Shown piece after piece: positions 7,360-16,778 of a DNA stretch of 64,000 nt. Within the stretch, counting starts at the first letter, position 1, and each line of letters opens with the position of its first letter. The position numbers and the translations under genes were made by a program. Source of the stretch: Thermosynechococcus vestitus BP-1 (GTDB taxonomy: Bacteria > Cyanobacteriota > Cyanobacteriia > Thermosynechococcales > Thermosynechococcaceae); the NCBI RefSeq assembly GCF_000011345.1, contig NC_004113.1:2108001-2172000 (forward strand). Direction: 5' to 3'. The notes under the pieces are model-generated. The model saw only the letters and a program-made list of their open reading frames with translations. It had not been told where the DNA came from and did no database searches.

Positions 7360-9366
7360 ATGACCAGCACTCCCTTCCGTATTCACGCTCCCTTTGAACC
7401 CACGGGGGATCAACCCCAAGCCATTCAAAAACTGGTTGCCGGAGTACAGGCAGGACATCGCTTCCAAACGCTGCTAGGAGCAACGGGTACAGGCAAAACC
7501 CACACGATCGCCCGCGTTATCGAGGCCCTTGGCCGCCCCACCCTTGTTTTGGCCCACAACAAAACCTTGGCGGCGCAACTGTGCAATGAACTGCGCTCAT
7601 TCTTTCCCGAAAATGCCGTTGAGTACTTTATCTCCTACTACGACTACTATCAACCGGAGGCCTACATTCCCGTTACCGATACCTACATCGAAAAAAGTGC
7701 CTCTATCAATGAGGAAATTGATATGCTGCGCCACTCCGCCACCCGTTCCCTCTTTGAACGGCGGGATGTGATTGTGGTGGCCTCGATTAGCTGCATCTAC
7801 GGTTTGGGAATTCCCGCAGAGTACCTAAAAGCCGCGATTCCCCTAGAGGTGGGCAGAGAAACGGAGCTGCGGCAACTGCTGCGGCAGCTCGCCACGATTC
7901 AATACACTCGCAACGATGTCGAACTGGGGCGGGGTCGCTTCCGCGTAAGGGGGGATGTGCTTGAGATTGGTCCTGCCTATGAGGATCGCATCATTCGCGT
8001 AGAGTTTTTTGGGGATGAAATTGAAGCGATTCGCTATGTCGATCCCCTGACGGGGGAAACCTTGCAAAGTGTGGAGCGCCTGAATATTTATCCGGCGAAG
8101 CACTTTGTCACCCCTGCGGAACGCCTGGAAGCGGCCTGCGTGGCCATTGAAGCGGAACTCCAAGCCCAGGTGGCTAACTTGGAAGCCCAAAATAAACTCC
8201 TTGAGGCACAACGTCTGAGTCAACGTACCCGCTATGACTTGGAAATGCTGCGGCAGGTGGGCTACTGCAACGGTGTGGAAAACTACTCCCGCCATCTCGC
8301 AGGGCGGGCAGCGGGGGAACCGCCAGAGTGTTTAATTGATTATTTTCCTGAGAATTGGCTCTTGGTGGTGGATGAGTCCCATGTAACGGTGCCACAGATT
8401 CGCGGCATGTACAATGGCGACCAAGCCCGCAAAAAAGTGCTGATCGATCACGGCTTTCGCTTGCCCAGTGCGGCGGATAATCGCCCCCTGAAGCCGGAGG
8501 AATTTTGGCAGAAGGTGCAGCAGTGCATCTTTGTTTCAGCCACGCCTGGGGATTGGGAATTGGCGGTGTCCACACAGGTAGTGGAGCAAATTATCCGTCC
8601 CACGGGGGTTGTGGATCCAGAAATTTTTGTCCGCCCCACCCAAGGGCAAGTGGATGATCTGTATGGGGAGATTCGCCTGCGGTGCGATCGCCAAGAGCGG
8701 GTGCTGGTGACCACCCTCACGAAGCGGATGGCGGAGGATTTAACTGAGTACTTCCAGGAGCGGGGGGTACGGGTGCGCTATCTGCACTCGGAAATCAACG
8801 CCATTGAGCGCATTGAGATTCTCGAAGCCCTACGCCAAGGGGACTTTGATGTCCTGATTGGGGTCAACCTGCTGCGGGAGGGATTAGATTTGCCGGAGGT
8901 GTCCCTCGTGGCGATTCTGGATGCGGATAAAGAAGGCTTCCTGCGGGCGGAGCGATCGCTCATTCAAACCATTGGCCGTGCTGCGCGGCACGTACGTGGA
9001 CAGGCTATTCTCTATGCGGATACCCTCACAGAGAGTATGCAAAAAGCCATCCAAGAAACGGAGCGCCGCCGCGCCATTCAACTGGCCTACAACCAAGCCC
9101 ATGGCATTATCCCCCAGCCCATTGTCAAGAAAACCAGTAACGCCATCTTGGCCTTTTTGGATGTGTCTCGCCGCCTCAACGCCGAGTCAGTGCCTGTCTT
9201 ATCTTCCCAAACCCTACAGGACCTGAGCCTAGAGGACATCCCTCCACTGATCCAAGACCTTGAAGCGAAAATGAAGGCAGCTGCTCAAGAATTGGCCTTT
9301 GAGGAAGCCGCCCGCTACCGCGATCAAATTAAGCGTTTGCGCGATCGCCTTGTGGGGCACCCCTAA
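7360..9366 (+). CDS. uvrB: UvrABC system protein B (excinuclease ABC subunit UvrB)
   Basis: 668 residues from the ATG at 7360; a TTG at 7345 has a better-spaced AGGAAAGA upstream and would add five residues, but the ATG gives the family's usual start ([19 protein letters not shown]). Visible: Walker [13 protein letters not shown], the beta-hairpin [17 protein letters not shown] that threads between DNA strands, DESHV, the helicase motif QTIGRAARH, and the C-terminal UVR motif ([20 protein letters not shown]) that binds UvrC. It receives damaged DNA from UvrA2 and loads UvrC for incision in nucleotide excision repair. Complete, with no oddities. It is followed by apcF on the same strand. Confidence 0.97.
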   Translation: MTSTPFRIHAPFEPTGDQPQAIQKLVAGVQAGHRFQTLLGATGTGKTHTIARVIEALGRPTLVLAHNKTLAAQLCNELRSFFPENAVEYFISYYDYYQPEAYIPVTDTYIEKSASINEEIDMLRHSATRSLFERRDVIVVASISCIYGLGIPAEYLKAAIPLEVGRETELRQLLRQLATIQYTRNDVELGRGRFRVRGDVLEIGPAYEDRIIRVEFFGDEIEAIRYVDPLTGETLQSVERLNIYPAKHFVTPAERLEAACVAIEAELQAQVANLEAQNKLLEAQRLSQRTRYDLEMLRQVGYCNGVENYSRHLAGRAAGEPPECLIDYFPENWLLVVDESHVTVPQIRGMYNGDQARKKVLIDHGFRLPSAADNRPLKPEEFWQKVQQCIFVSATPGDWELAVSTQVVEQIIRPTGVVDPEIFVRPTQGQVDDLYGEIRLRCDRQERVLVTTLTKRMAEDLTEYFQERGVRVRYLHSEINAIERIEILEALRQGDFDVLIGVNLLREGLDLPEVSLVAILDADKEGFLRAERSLIQTIGRAARHVRGQAILYADTLTESMQKAIQETERRRAIQLAYNQAHGIIPQPIVKKTSNAILAFLDVSRRLNAESVPVLSSQTLQDLSLEDIPPLIQDLEAKMKAAAQELAFEEAARYRDQIKRLRDRLVGHP

Positions 9367-9523
9367 AATTATGAACTTTTGTAATACTTCGCAACAGTCC
9401 GTAAACGGGAGCGCAGGCGGGGAAACCCTAGCGTGGTAAGCTAAGTACGATTTTAGATCCGCACCATTTCGGCTGGCGTTCGGGTTGACGCTAGTTTTAG
9501 CAATTCTAGGAGTAAAAAAACCT

Positions 9524-10033
9524 ATGCGTGATGCCGTCACCACACTAATTAAAAACTATGACTCCACCGGTCGCTACCTCGATCGCGATGCTGTTGACAG
9601 GTTGCGCTCCTACTTTAATTCCGGTGCGGCACGGGTGAAGGCGGCAGCAGTGATCAATGCCAATGCCGCAGCCATCGTTAAGGAAGCGGCTTCTGCCCTC
9701 TTCACCGAGCAGCCGGAACTGATTCAACCCGGCGGCAATGCCTACACCACACGCCGCTACGCCACCTGCCTACGGGATATGGACTACTACCTGCGCTATG
9801 CCAGCTATGCCATTGTGGCCGGGGATGTGGATGTCCTCAACGAGCGTGTCCTCGAAGGTTTGCGAGAAACCTACAACTCCCTTGGCGTACCCATTGGACC
9901 AACGGTGCGCGGCATTCAAATCATGAAAGAGATTGTGCGCGATCGCGTGGCCGCTGCTGGCATTGAAGACACTGGCATTGTCGAGCAGCCCTTTGACTAC
10001 ATGTGCCGCCAACTCAGTGAAGTGAATATCTGA
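9524..10033 (+). CDS. apcF: allophycocyanin beta-18 subunit ApcF
   Basis: 169 residues from the ATG at 9524 (MRDAVTTLIKNYDSTGRYLD); an upstream GTG in frame would add an unlikely hydrophobic extension. The Asn in PGGNAYTT (position 71-72, normally methylated) and the phycocyanobilin-binding Cys in RRYATCLRDMDYYLRY (about 81) are present. The sequence follows ApcF, not the major beta subunit ApcB (NYDSTGRYLDRDAV, and the tail FDYMCRQLSEVNI). ApcF sits in the terminal trimer of the phycobilisome core next to ApcE and helps pass excitation energy to photosystem II. The 157-bp leader after uvrB probably contains its own promoter, since phycobilisome genes are usually strongly expressed. Confidence 0.93.
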   Translation: MRDAVTTLIKNYDSTGRYLDRDAVDRLRSYFNSGAARVKAAAVINANAAAIVKEAASALFTEQPELIQPGGNAYTTRRYATCLRDMDYYLRYASYAIVAGDVDVLNERVLEGLRETYNSLGVPIGPTVRGIQIMKEIVRDRVAAAGIEDTGIVEQPFDYMCRQLSEVNI

Positions 10034-10123
10034 AGATCCTAGGTTGGCCAAGGTAGAAGACTCTGTAACAATAGAGGGCGGTGGCGCCGGCGATCGCCCC
10101 TTTCTATTTCCTATGCAGCAGTG

Positions 10124-10606
10124 ATGAAGATCCGCATTGGCAATGGTTATGACATTCACCGGCTGGTTCCGGAGCGGCCCTTGATTTTAGGCGGCATCAG
10201 GCTAGAGCACGCCTGTGGACTCTTGGGACACAGCGATGCCGATGTCCTCACCCACGCAATTATGGATGCCCTCTTGGGGGCCCTCAGTCTTGGGGATATT
10301 GGTCATTACTTTCCCCCCAGTGATCCGCAGTGGGCAGGAGCAGATAGTCAAGTGCTGCTGGCAAAAGTGGCCGCACTCATCGCCGAGCGGGGCTGGCGGG
10401 TGGGCAATATCGATGCTGTCGTGGTGGCGGAGCGTCCAAAGTTGAAACCTTACCTCGATCCGATGCGCGATCGCCTAGCAACCACCCTAGGGATTGATCG
10501 CGATCAAATTAGTATTAAAGCCACCACCAATGAAAAACTAGGCCCTGTGGGACGGGAAGAGGGCATTGCTGCCTATGCGGTGGCGCTCCTCCAGTCAGGG
10601 ATGTAG
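10124..10606 (+). CDS. ispF: 2-C-methyl-D-erythritol 2,4-cyclodiphosphate synthase IspF
   Basis: 160 residues from ATG 10124 (a GTG three bases earlier is possible). Motifs: GNGYDIHRL with zinc ligands Asp8/His10, [20 protein letters not shown] (zinc ligand His), GDIGHYFP, and the C-terminal signature [20 protein letters not shown]. It converts CDP-methylerythritol 2-phosphate to the cyclic diphosphate in the MEP isoprenoid pathway that feeds carotenoids, chlorophyll phytol and quinones. Usual length; trimeric cytosolic enzyme. It ends 9 bp from the convergent pentapeptide gene. Confidence 0.96.
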   Translation: MKIRIGNGYDIHRLVPERPLILGGIRLEHACGLLGHSDADVLTHAIMDALLGALSLGDIGHYFPPSDPQWAGADSQVLLAKVAALIAERGWRVGNIDAVVVAERPKLKPYLDPMRDRLATTLGIDRDQISIKATTNEKLGPVGREEGIAAYAVALLQSGM

Positions 10607-10614
10607 GATAACCC

Positions 10615-11382
10615 CTAGGTAACATACAGGCTGTAGTGAAAGTCCGTTTGCTCACACTGGCTTTGCTGAAGATTGGCATGGCGAAAATTTGCCCAGCGAC
10701 AGGTGGCATGACTGAGGTTGGCCCGGACAAAAAGGGCGTGGGAAAAATACCCCCGCGTCAGCCCCGCAGCGGCTAAGTTGGCGGCATAGAAGTTGCAGCG
10801 ATAGGCCTGAACCCCCTCAAGGGAAGCCTGCACCAATTGTGCAAACCGCAGCGTTGCTTCATTGAGGCTAGCACCCATCAGCAGGGCAAAGGAAAAGTTG
10901 CTAGCTGCCGCACGGGCATGGCTAAGATCCGCTTCGCACCAATTGCTGTGGCGACAATCCGCCTGCTCAAGGGTGGCCCAAGAGAAATCGGCATAGGTAA
11001 AACGGGCGTACTGCAAGTTAGCCAGTTGAAAATTGGCCCGCTGGGCAGTGGCGCGATCGCCCACAGTTTTTAAGAACAACGCCCCTCGGCAATCCGCATC
11101 ATCGAAGTTAGCCGCCGTCAGATCCGCCCCATACAAATTGGCAAAGCGTAAATCCCCCTGGGCAAGGTTCACCTCCCGCAAACAGGCACGGCTGAGATTA
11201 CAGCCCCGCAGGTCATAGCCCCGCAAATCCATACCCGTAAGATTCATTTCGCTGAAATCTACAGTAAGCTGAGGATAAATTCGCCGCCATTCGTTCCAGA
11301 GGTGTTTTCCCCCCCGCAGGCGATCGCTCACTACCGGATTGGAGTGCCCTTTGATCATCATTCTTGCCCTGAGATTCCTCAC
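10615..11382 (-). CDS. pentapeptide repeat protein
   Basis: 255 residues. After an N-terminal ~50 residues (including HLWNEWRRIYPQLTVDFSEM) the chain is almost entirely A(N/D)LXX-type pentapeptides (LTGMDLRGYDLRGCNLSRAC, LRFANLYGADLTAANFDDAD), which fold into a square right-handed beta helix. Cyanobacteria have many such proteins with few known functions; there is no DNA-gyrase-protecting signature that I can point to. The start at 11382 gives MRNLRARMMIKGHSNP; a later ATG (MIKGHSNP) is also possible. It is divergent from the LysR gene. Confidence 0.85.
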   Translation of the reverse strand: MRNLRARMMIKGHSNPVVSDRLRGGKHLWNEWRRIYPQLTVDFSEMNLTGMDLRGYDLRGCNLSRACLREVNLAQGDLRFANLYGADLTAANFDDADCRGALFLKTVGDRATAQRANFQLANLQYARFTYADFSWATLEQADCRHSNWCEADLSHARAAASNFSFALLMGASLNEATLRFAQLVQASLEGVQAYRCNFYAANLAAAGLTRGYFSHALFVRANLSHATCRWANFRHANLQQSQCEQTDFHYSLYVT

Positions 11383-11450
11383 ATTTCGTTATCGTCGCCC
11401 GAAATTTGATAGAATTTCGTCTATGTAGCCCTATCGCTGACGAAAGGAGA

Positions 11451-12407
11451 ATGGGTTTGAAACAAGCAACCCTACATCAGCTTAAGGTTTTTGAGGTCAC
11501 TGCTCGCCACGGAAGTTTTACCCGCGCTGCCGAGGAACTCTTTCTGACGCAGCCCACCGTGTCGATTCAAATGAAGCAGTTGACCCGGGTCGTTGGTATG
11601 CCCCTCTTTGAGCAAGTGGGCAAACGGCTCTATCTCACAGAAGCTGGCAAGGAACTGCTGGCCACCTGCCAAGATATCTTTGAACGCCTTGAGCGCTTTG
11701 AAATGGCCATTGCCAATCTCAAGGGTCTCAAGCAGGGACACCTGCGGCTGTGTGTCATTACCACGGCCAAATACGTGATTCCGCGGCTGCTGGGACCCTT
11801 TTGCCAGCGCTATCCAGGGATTGATGTGGCGTTGACCGTCACCAACCACGAGCAGGTGGTGGAGCGTATCCGAGGCAATATGGACGATCTCTATATCCCC
11901 AGTTACCCGCCAGACAATGTGGATGTGGAGTGCCACCGCTTTTTGGATAATCCCTTAGTGGTGGTTGCCCCCAGTCACCATCGCCTCAGTGGCCGCACTA
12001 AAATCCCGATCCAAGAGCTGGCGGGAGAACCCTTTATTATGCGGGAGCAGGGATCGGGCACCCGCCAAGCGGTGGAGAAGCTCTTTGCGGAGCACGGTGT
12101 GTCAATTAATATCCGCCTTGAACTGGGGAGTAACGAGTCCATTAAGCAGGCGATCGCTGGTGGCTTGGGAATTTCTGTCCTGTCTCACCACTGCTTAGCC
12201 CTTGACCGCGAATCCAGCCAGTTGACGATTCTCGATGTCGAACATTTCCCGATTCAGCGGCACTGGCATCTGGTCTATCCCGCTGGCAAACAACTGTCGG
12301 TGGTGGCCCAGGCTTTCTTTGACTATGTGCGTACCGAGGGGCGGGAGATGATTGAATCGAGTCTTACCTATCCGGCAGCACCGGCCAAGGAACTCAACCC
12401 CGTCTAG
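11451..12407 (+). CDS. LysR-family regulator of the CmpR/NdhR (CcmR) type
   Basis: 318 residues from ATG 11451, chosen because GAAAGGAG lies directly upstream and the protein then begins MGLKQATLHQLKVFEVTARH as family members do. N-terminal winged helix-turn-helix (GSFTRAAEELFLTQPTVSIQ), then a LysR effector domain (HLRLCVITTAKYVIPRLLGP onward). The HTH closely resembles CmpR and NdhR/CcmR, which control bicarbonate and CO2 uptake genes in response to 2-phosphoglycolate, 2-oxoglutarate or NADP+. No carbon-concentration operon is adjacent, so the exact regulon cannot be told. The stop is one base from the next gene's ATG, so the hydrolase is probably cotranscribed. Confidence 0.85.
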   Translation: MGLKQATLHQLKVFEVTARHGSFTRAAEELFLTQPTVSIQMKQLTRVVGMPLFEQVGKRLYLTEAGKELLATCQDIFERLERFEMAIANLKGLKQGHLRLCVITTAKYVIPRLLGPFCQRYPGIDVALTVTNHEQVVERIRGNMDDLYIPSYPPDNVDVECHRFLDNPLVVVAPSHHRLSGRTKIPIQELAGEPFIMREQGSGTRQAVEKLFAEHGVSINIRLELGSNESIKQAIAGGLGISVLSHHCLALDRESSQLTILDVEHFPIQRHWHLVYPAGKQLSVVAQAFFDYVRTEGREMIESSLTYPAAPAKELNPV

Positions 12408-12408
12408 C

Positions 12409-13053
12409 ATGGCAACCCTAGAATTTCTGACCTTTCCCGATCCAGCGATCGCGGCAGATCACACCCTCCTGTTGCTCCACGGTTGGGGGGCCAATGCCGC
12501 AGACCTGATTTCCCTTGGCCCCTTGCTGGCTCCCCACGCCCAGATCTACGCAGCGGAAGCCCCCTTTCCCCATCCCTATGTGGCTCAAGGGCGGATGTGG
12601 TATGACCTGAATCAGCACAATGCCCTCAGTGGCTCATTACTGCTTGATGAGCAAGCCACGGATCTAGCCACCAGTGAAGCGGCACTGCGGGAGTGGATTG
12701 CCAGCTTGCCCATTGACCTCAGGCGCACAATTTTAGGGGGATTCTCCCAAGGGGGAGCCCTGACATTGGCGGTGGGCTTAAGGTTGCCCTTGGCGGGGTT
12801 ATTAGTCTTTAGCGGCTATTTAGTCCGGCCACCAGTAGTGACAGCCACCTCACCACCGGTGCTGATGATCCATGGCACAGCGGATCCTGTGGTGCCCTTT
12901 GCCAGTGCCCAAGCCAGTTGGCAGGCTCTGCAAACCGCCGGAGTGAAGGGAGTATTTCATGCCCTACCGATGGCCCATGAAATTAACGGGGAGGCGATCG
13001 CCATCGCTCGCCAGTTTATCGAGCAGACCCTGCCTAAAATCAACTCAGATTGA
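12409..13053 (+). CDS. alpha/beta hydrolase, carboxylesterase/phospholipase type
   Basis: 214 residues. Fold landmarks: LLLHGWGANAADLI (oxyanion region), nucleophile Ser in GGFSQGGALTLA (GXSXGG), acidic residue in HGTADPVVP, and catalytic His in PMAHEINGEA, the order seen in the PF02230 phospholipase/carboxylesterase family. It is a soluble serine hydrolase of undetermined substrate, perhaps a short-chain esterase or acyl-protein thioesterase. ATG 12409 follows the LysR stop by one base, indicating coupled translation. It overlaps the convergent kinase gene by 14 bp at the 3' end. Confidence 0.85.
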   Translation: MATLEFLTFPDPAIAADHTLLLLHGWGANAADLISLGPLLAPHAQIYAAEAPFPHPYVAQGRMWYDLNQHNALSGSLLLDEQATDLATSEAALREWIASLPIDLRRTILGGFSQGGALTLAVGLRLPLAGLLVFSGYLVRPPVVTATSPPVLMIHGTADPVVPFASAQASWQALQTAGVKGVFHALPMAHEINGEAIAIARQFIEQTLPKINSD

Positions 13054-13684
13054 GTAACCCATAGGCAAGCAAAGCGCTACCGATCGGAACAGTCAGATTA
13101 TCCATCCCTCGCCAAGCAATCAGTTCCAACAGGGTTGCACCCACACCCACGAAAGGGGCAATCCAGAGGGACTCCAAAGCGGCAATGGGCGTGAGGGAAA
13201 GCGCTGCGACCAGAGTACTCACCCAAAACATTGTCAGAGTTCCTTCCCAGCTTTTACTGGTTCCCGGCAAGGGATGGCGTCCCCAGTGAATGCCCACAAG
13301 GGCGGCCAAGCCATCTCCCCAAGCCATCACTAAAATTCCCAGCACCGCCAGTTCCGGCAGCGTCTTCCAAAAGAGAGCCATTAATATGCCAATACTCACC
13401 GCATAAAAAAAGGTGCCCCAGCTTTGTCGCCCCACGCCACTAATACTGGGAAAGATCGATACGCGGTACGACAGCAGTGTGACCATACCAGCGATCGCTG
13501 CGGCTATAATTCCCCAACGCGTGGGTACGCCGAGGGCGTAGGCAATCAGGATGACTTGACCTGCACCAATGTGAACCACTTTCCGTGACCATTCCTTGGC
13601 GTTGGGAAACCAAGCGTGGATCAGTTCTGCAATTAACAGCACCAAGCCTAGCCAACCTGTGACCCAAATTCCTGCCCAGAACAT
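13040..13684 (-). CDS. diacylglycerol/polyprenol (phytol) kinase family membrane protein
   Basis: 214 residues, six to seven membrane segments. The family signature is visible: EWSRKVVHIGAG near residue 32 and MAWGDGLAALVGIHWGRHPL with TSKSWEGTLTMF around 120-150 (D-G and K-S-WEG motifs of CTP-dependent polyprenol kinases). Cyanobacterial homologues such as Slr1652 are phytol kinases that salvage phytol from chlorophyll turnover toward tocopherol and phylloquinone; phytol kinase is therefore the likeliest activity but dolichol-like substrates cannot be excluded. It lies 14 bp downstream of wecB on the same strand. Confidence 0.8.
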   Translation of the reverse strand: MFWAGIWVTGWLGLVLLIAELIHAWFPNAKEWSRKVVHIGAGQVILIAYALGVPTRWGIIAAAIAGMVTLLSYRVSIFPSISGVGRQSWGTFFYAVSIGILMALFWKTLPELAVLGILVMAWGDGLAALVGIHWGRHPLPGTSKSWEGTLTMFWVSTLVAALSLTPIAALESLWIAPFVGVGATLLELIAWRGMDNLTVPIGSALLAYGLLNLS

Positions 13685-13698
13685 TGTGATTGCTATCC

Positions 13699-14850
13699 TC
13701 AGTGAACAGTCGCTCCTTCCTTTGTCTGCTGGGTCTGCTGGCCAAAAAACTGGGTCACAATCTCAAGGATGCGATCGCTAGCATGACCATCGCCAAAGGG
13801 ATTAATGGCTGTTGCCATGCGGTTGTAGGCCACTGGATCCGTCAGCAGTTCAATTGCTGCGGCTGCAATCCTATCCGCAAAGGTACCCACTAGTTTAGCG
13901 GTGCCAGCGGTGACCGCTTCCGGCCGTTCAGTGGTTTCCCGCAACACCAGTACGGGTTTGCCGAGGCTAGGGGCCTCCTCTTGTAGGCCACCGGAATCCG
14001 TCAGTAGGAGGGTTGATCCCTTAATCGCTGCCACCAGGGCAGGATAGTCCAGTGGCTCCGTAAGAAAAACGCGGGGATGGTGTCCCAAATAGGCTTTGAG
14101 GGGTTCACGCACCGTGGGATTGCGGTGTAGGGGCAAGAGTAAGGCAGTATCGGGAAGGGTATTTAAGATCTTCAGGAAGCCATTGGCAATGTCTTCTAGG
14201 GGAGCACCCCAGTTTTCCCGACGGTGAACAGTGGCAAGGAGGACACGGTACTGTTGCCAGTCAAGGCCGGGGACAGGGCACACCGGCTGGCGATCGGCCA
14301 CTTGCAACAGAGCATCAATGACAGTATTGCCCGTCAAGTGAATGGTACCGGTGACCCCGGCGGCCTGAAGATTCTTGACAGCTTGTTCCGTAGGGGCAAA
14401 ATGCAACTGCGCCAATTGGGAAATGAGACGGCGGTTTGCTTCTTCGGGATAGGGATTATAGAGATCGTTGGTGCGCAAGCCCGCTTCCACATGACCAACA
14501 GGAATTTGCTGATAAAAGGCGGCAAGGGTAGCGGCAAAAGCCGTTGTCGTATCCCCCTGGACTAAGACCAGACGGGGCAGGAGTTCTTGGTAGAGTTGCT
14601 CAAGACCTTGGAGAGCACGGCAGGTAATTTCGGTAAGGGTTTGCTTTGGCTGCATAATGGCCAAGTCCCGATCTGCCCGCAGGTCAAACAGCGCCATCAC
14701 TTGATCCACCATCTCGCGGTGCTGTCCAGTGAGGACAATGCAGGGGGCAAACAGGGGCGATCGCTGCAAGACCTGAATCACCGGTGCCAATTTGATTGCC
14801 TCCGGGCGCGTACCCAACGTAATGCAGATCGGGATCGGGGAAGCAATCAT
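13699..14850 (-). CDS. wecB: UDP-N-acetylglucosamine 2-epimerase (non-hydrolysing)
   Basis: 383 residues from the ATG at 14850, which gives MIASPIPICITLGTRPEAIK; an upstream in-frame ATG at 14943 would add 31 residues unlike the family. Motifs: GTRPEAIKLAPVI, LTGQHREMVDQVMALF, VQGDTTTAFAATLAAF, GHVEAGLRTND, and the UDP-binding LTDSGGLQEEAPSLGKPVLV with RETTERPEAV. It interconverts UDP-GlcNAc and UDP-ManNAc for cell-surface polysaccharides. No polysaccharide gene cluster surrounds it. It is upstream of, and probably cotranscribed with, the polyprenol kinase gene. Confidence 0.95.
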   Translation of the reverse strand: MIASPIPICITLGTRPEAIKLAPVIQVLQRSPLFAPCIVLTGQHREMVDQVMALFDLRADRDLAIMQPKQTLTEITCRALQGLEQLYQELLPRLVLVQGDTTTAFAATLAAFYQQIPVGHVEAGLRTNDLYNPYPEEANRRLISQLAQLHFAPTEQAVKNLQAAGVTGTIHLTGNTVIDALLQVADRQPVCPVPGLDWQQYRVLLATVHRRENWGAPLEDIANGFLKILNTLPDTALLLPLHRNPTVREPLKAYLGHHPRVFLTEPLDYPALVAAIKGSTLLLTDSGGLQEEAPSLGKPVLVLRETTERPEAVTAGTAKLVGTFADRIAAAAIELLTDPVAYNRMATAINPFGDGHASDRILEIVTQFFGQQTQQTKEGATVH

Positions 14851-15111
14851 AGCCGGCTCAATACCAAAAATAGTACTTTTAGTGTACCGAGAAGCGAGCG
14901 TCAAACAGTCAAAACAAAAAGTCAAAAAGTGTCTCGTTGCCACTGCTCATGGACAGTTGTCTGTCAGCCTTTTGCCAATAGGGGGAGTCTTGGGTTGCTC
15001 CTCCATCACTGCTTCCGTAGGGAGTCTGGTGGGGGTGTGCCATCTTTGTGAGAAGGACGGTATGTTAATAATAGAAGGGAATGCACCGCCATTGCGCTCG
15101 CTGAGGTGGCC

Positions 15112-15627
15112 ATGATTGAAATGACTGTTGCTGGGATTGCCCTCGATGCCACTAACCGCCGCACACCAATTGTGTTGCTCAAAGACGGTGCTGGACGGCG
15201 AGCACTCCCCATCTGGATTGGTGATCATGAGGCGCGGGCAATTTTAATGGCCTTGGAAAATCAACGGGCACCGCGACCGATGACCCATGATCTGATGGTA
15301 AATATTCTCAACGAATGGAATATGACCCTAGAGCGAGTGGTTATCCACTCCCTCGAAGACAACACCTACTATGCGGTGCTGACGCTGCGCCAAGGAGAAA
15401 CGCGTAAAGACATTGATGCTCGTCCTAGTGATGCCATCGCCTTGGCCCTGCGCTGTCATTGCCCGATTTGGGTAATGGAAGCGGTTGTTGCCGATGCCTC
15501 GATTCCCGTGGATCGCGATGCCGACGAGGAAGAACGCCAAGCCTTTCGCCGCTTTTTAGATTCGATTCGACCTGAAGATTTTATTCAGCAGGCACGGGGC
15601 ATGGAGGAGGATTCCTCCGCAGGCTAG
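15112..15627 (+). CDS. bifunctional nuclease (DUF151) family protein
   Basis: 171 residues from ATG 15112 (GAGG six bases upstream; a GTG at 15106 would add two residues). DUF151 hallmarks: MTVAGIALDATNRRTPIVLL, ALPIWIGDHEARAILMALEN, RPMTHDLMVNIL and DARPSDAIALALRCHCPIWV. Plant and mycobacterial relatives have RNase/DNase activity and are linked to stress or defence; the cyanobacterial proteins are uncharacterised. The acidic C-terminal extension (DRDADEEERQAFRRFLDSIR) matches UVR-like tails in the family. The stop is one base before the aldo/keto reductase ATG, so the two genes form an operon. Confidence 0.88.
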   Translation: MIEMTVAGIALDATNRRTPIVLLKDGAGRRALPIWIGDHEARAILMALENQRAPRPMTHDLMVNILNEWNMTLERVVIHSLEDNTYYAVLTLRQGETRKDIDARPSDAIALALRCHCPIWVMEAVVADASIPVDRDADEEERQAFRRFLDSIRPEDFIQQARGMEEDSSAG

Positions 15628-15628
15628 G

Positions 15629-16750
15629 ATGCGTTACCGCCGTTTTGGTCGCACGGGGCTAGACCTCTCGGTGTTTTCCCTGGGAACGATGCGTGCCTTG
15701 GGCAGCCCAGAGGTGATGCAGGCGGTCATTGAGGGGGCGATCGCCCACGGCATTAACCACATTGAAACCGCCGCCGCCTACGGCGCCAGTGAAGCCTACA
15801 TTGGCCGTGCCCTCAAGGCCTTGGGCCAGCCCCCTGTCTATATCACCACCAAACTATTGCCCCAAGGGGATGCGGCTCACGTCCAGCGACAAATTGAGCA
15901 ATCCCTGGAGCGTCTCCAAGTCCCACGCTTAGACGGTGTCGCCCTCCACGGAGTGAATACCCCTGAGCATCTGGCCTGGCTGAGCAGTGAAGGGATGGCC
16001 ATGCTGCAGCAATTGCAGGCAAAGGGGGTGATTGGCGCTTTGGGTTTTTCCAGTCATGGATCGTTGTCGGTGATTTTGGAAGCGATCGCCAGCGATCAAT
16101 TTGACTTTGTGAATCTGCATTACACCTACTTTCAGCAACGCAATGCCCCAGCGATCGCAGCTGCCGCTGAGCGGAATCTCGGCATTTTCATCATTTCCCC
16201 AGCCGACAAAGGGGGCAAGCTCTACCAGCCTTCCCAACGGCTCCAGGAGCTCTGTGGGCCTTTTCACCCGCTCCATTGGAGCTACCGCTGGTTGCTGAGC
16301 CAGCCTGCCATCACCACCTTGAGCATTGGGCCTGCCACCGTTGCCGAGTTGGCCTTTCCCTTGGCAGTGGCCGATCAGGTCGATCCCCTGAGTCCCGAAG
16401 AGCAAGCTGTGGGCGATCGCCTACAAGCCGTCATGCAGGAAACCCTAGGCAGAGATTTGTGTCAACAATGTTATGCCTGTCTGCCCTGTCCGCAGGAGAT
16501 TCACATCCCCGAAGTGTTGCGGCTCCACAACTTGGCCGTCGCCTACGACATGACGGAATTTGGCAAATATCGCTATGGGATGTTTGGCCGCGCCGGGCAT
16601 TGGTTTGCGGGACAACCCGCCAACCGCTGTACTGAATGTGGCGACTGTTTGCCCCGCTGTCCCAGTCGGTTGGAGATTCCGCGGCTGTTGCGGGAAACCC
16701 ATGAGCAGTTGCAAGGCAGCTCGCGATCGCGCCTTTGGCAGACGATTTAG
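15629..16750 (+). CDS. aldo/keto reductase with C-terminal 4Fe-4S cluster domain
   Basis: 373 residues. Residues 1-~270 are an aldo/keto reductase barrel (YRRFGRTGLDLSVFSLGTMR, ETAAAYGASEAYIGRALK, GALGFSSHGS). The C-terminal part holds two cysteine clusters, CQQCYACLPCP (about 275) and CTECGDCLPRCP (about 335), spaced as 4Fe-4S ferredoxin motifs. The catalytic Tyr in AYGASEAYIG is in place. Such fused enzymes are widespread in cyanobacteria and anaerobes; the domain pairing suggests electron exchange with an iron-sulfur partner rather than simple NADPH chemistry, but the substrate is unknown. It is cotranscribed with the DUF151 gene. Confidence 0.88.
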   Translation: MRYRRFGRTGLDLSVFSLGTMRALGSPEVMQAVIEGAIAHGINHIETAAAYGASEAYIGRALKALGQPPVYITTKLLPQGDAAHVQRQIEQSLERLQVPRLDGVALHGVNTPEHLAWLSSEGMAMLQQLQAKGVIGALGFSSHGSLSVILEAIASDQFDFVNLHYTYFQQRNAPAIAAAAERNLGIFIISPADKGGKLYQPSQRLQELCGPFHPLHWSYRWLLSQPAITTLSIGPATVAELAFPLAVADQVDPLSPEEQAVGDRLQAVMQETLGRDLCQQCYACLPCPQEIHIPEVLRLHNLAVAYDMTEFGKYRYGMFGRAGHWFAGQPANRCTECGDCLPRCPSRLEIPRLLRETHEQLQGSSRSRLWQTI

Positions 16751-16774
16751 GCCCATAGGATTTAGGCCCATAGG
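16746..16774. repeat. 14-15-bp tandem repeat at the aldo/keto reductase stop codon
   Basis: TTTAGGCCCATAGGA is followed directly by TTTAGGCCCATAGG. The first copy contains the TAG stop of the reductase gene. This is a local duplication in the 28-bp space between two convergent genes. No stem-loop with a T run is formed. Confidence 0.85.
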
Positions 16775-16778
16775 GTGA

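Noticed and set aside
9485-9523. Upstream GTG start for apcF
   Set aside because: It would add a hydrophobic leader absent from all phycobiliproteins; ATG 9524 gives the conserved N-terminus.
14851-14943. 31-codon N-terminal extension of wecB
   Set aside because: The epimerase begins just before the GTRPEAIK motif in the family; the extension has no matching pattern.
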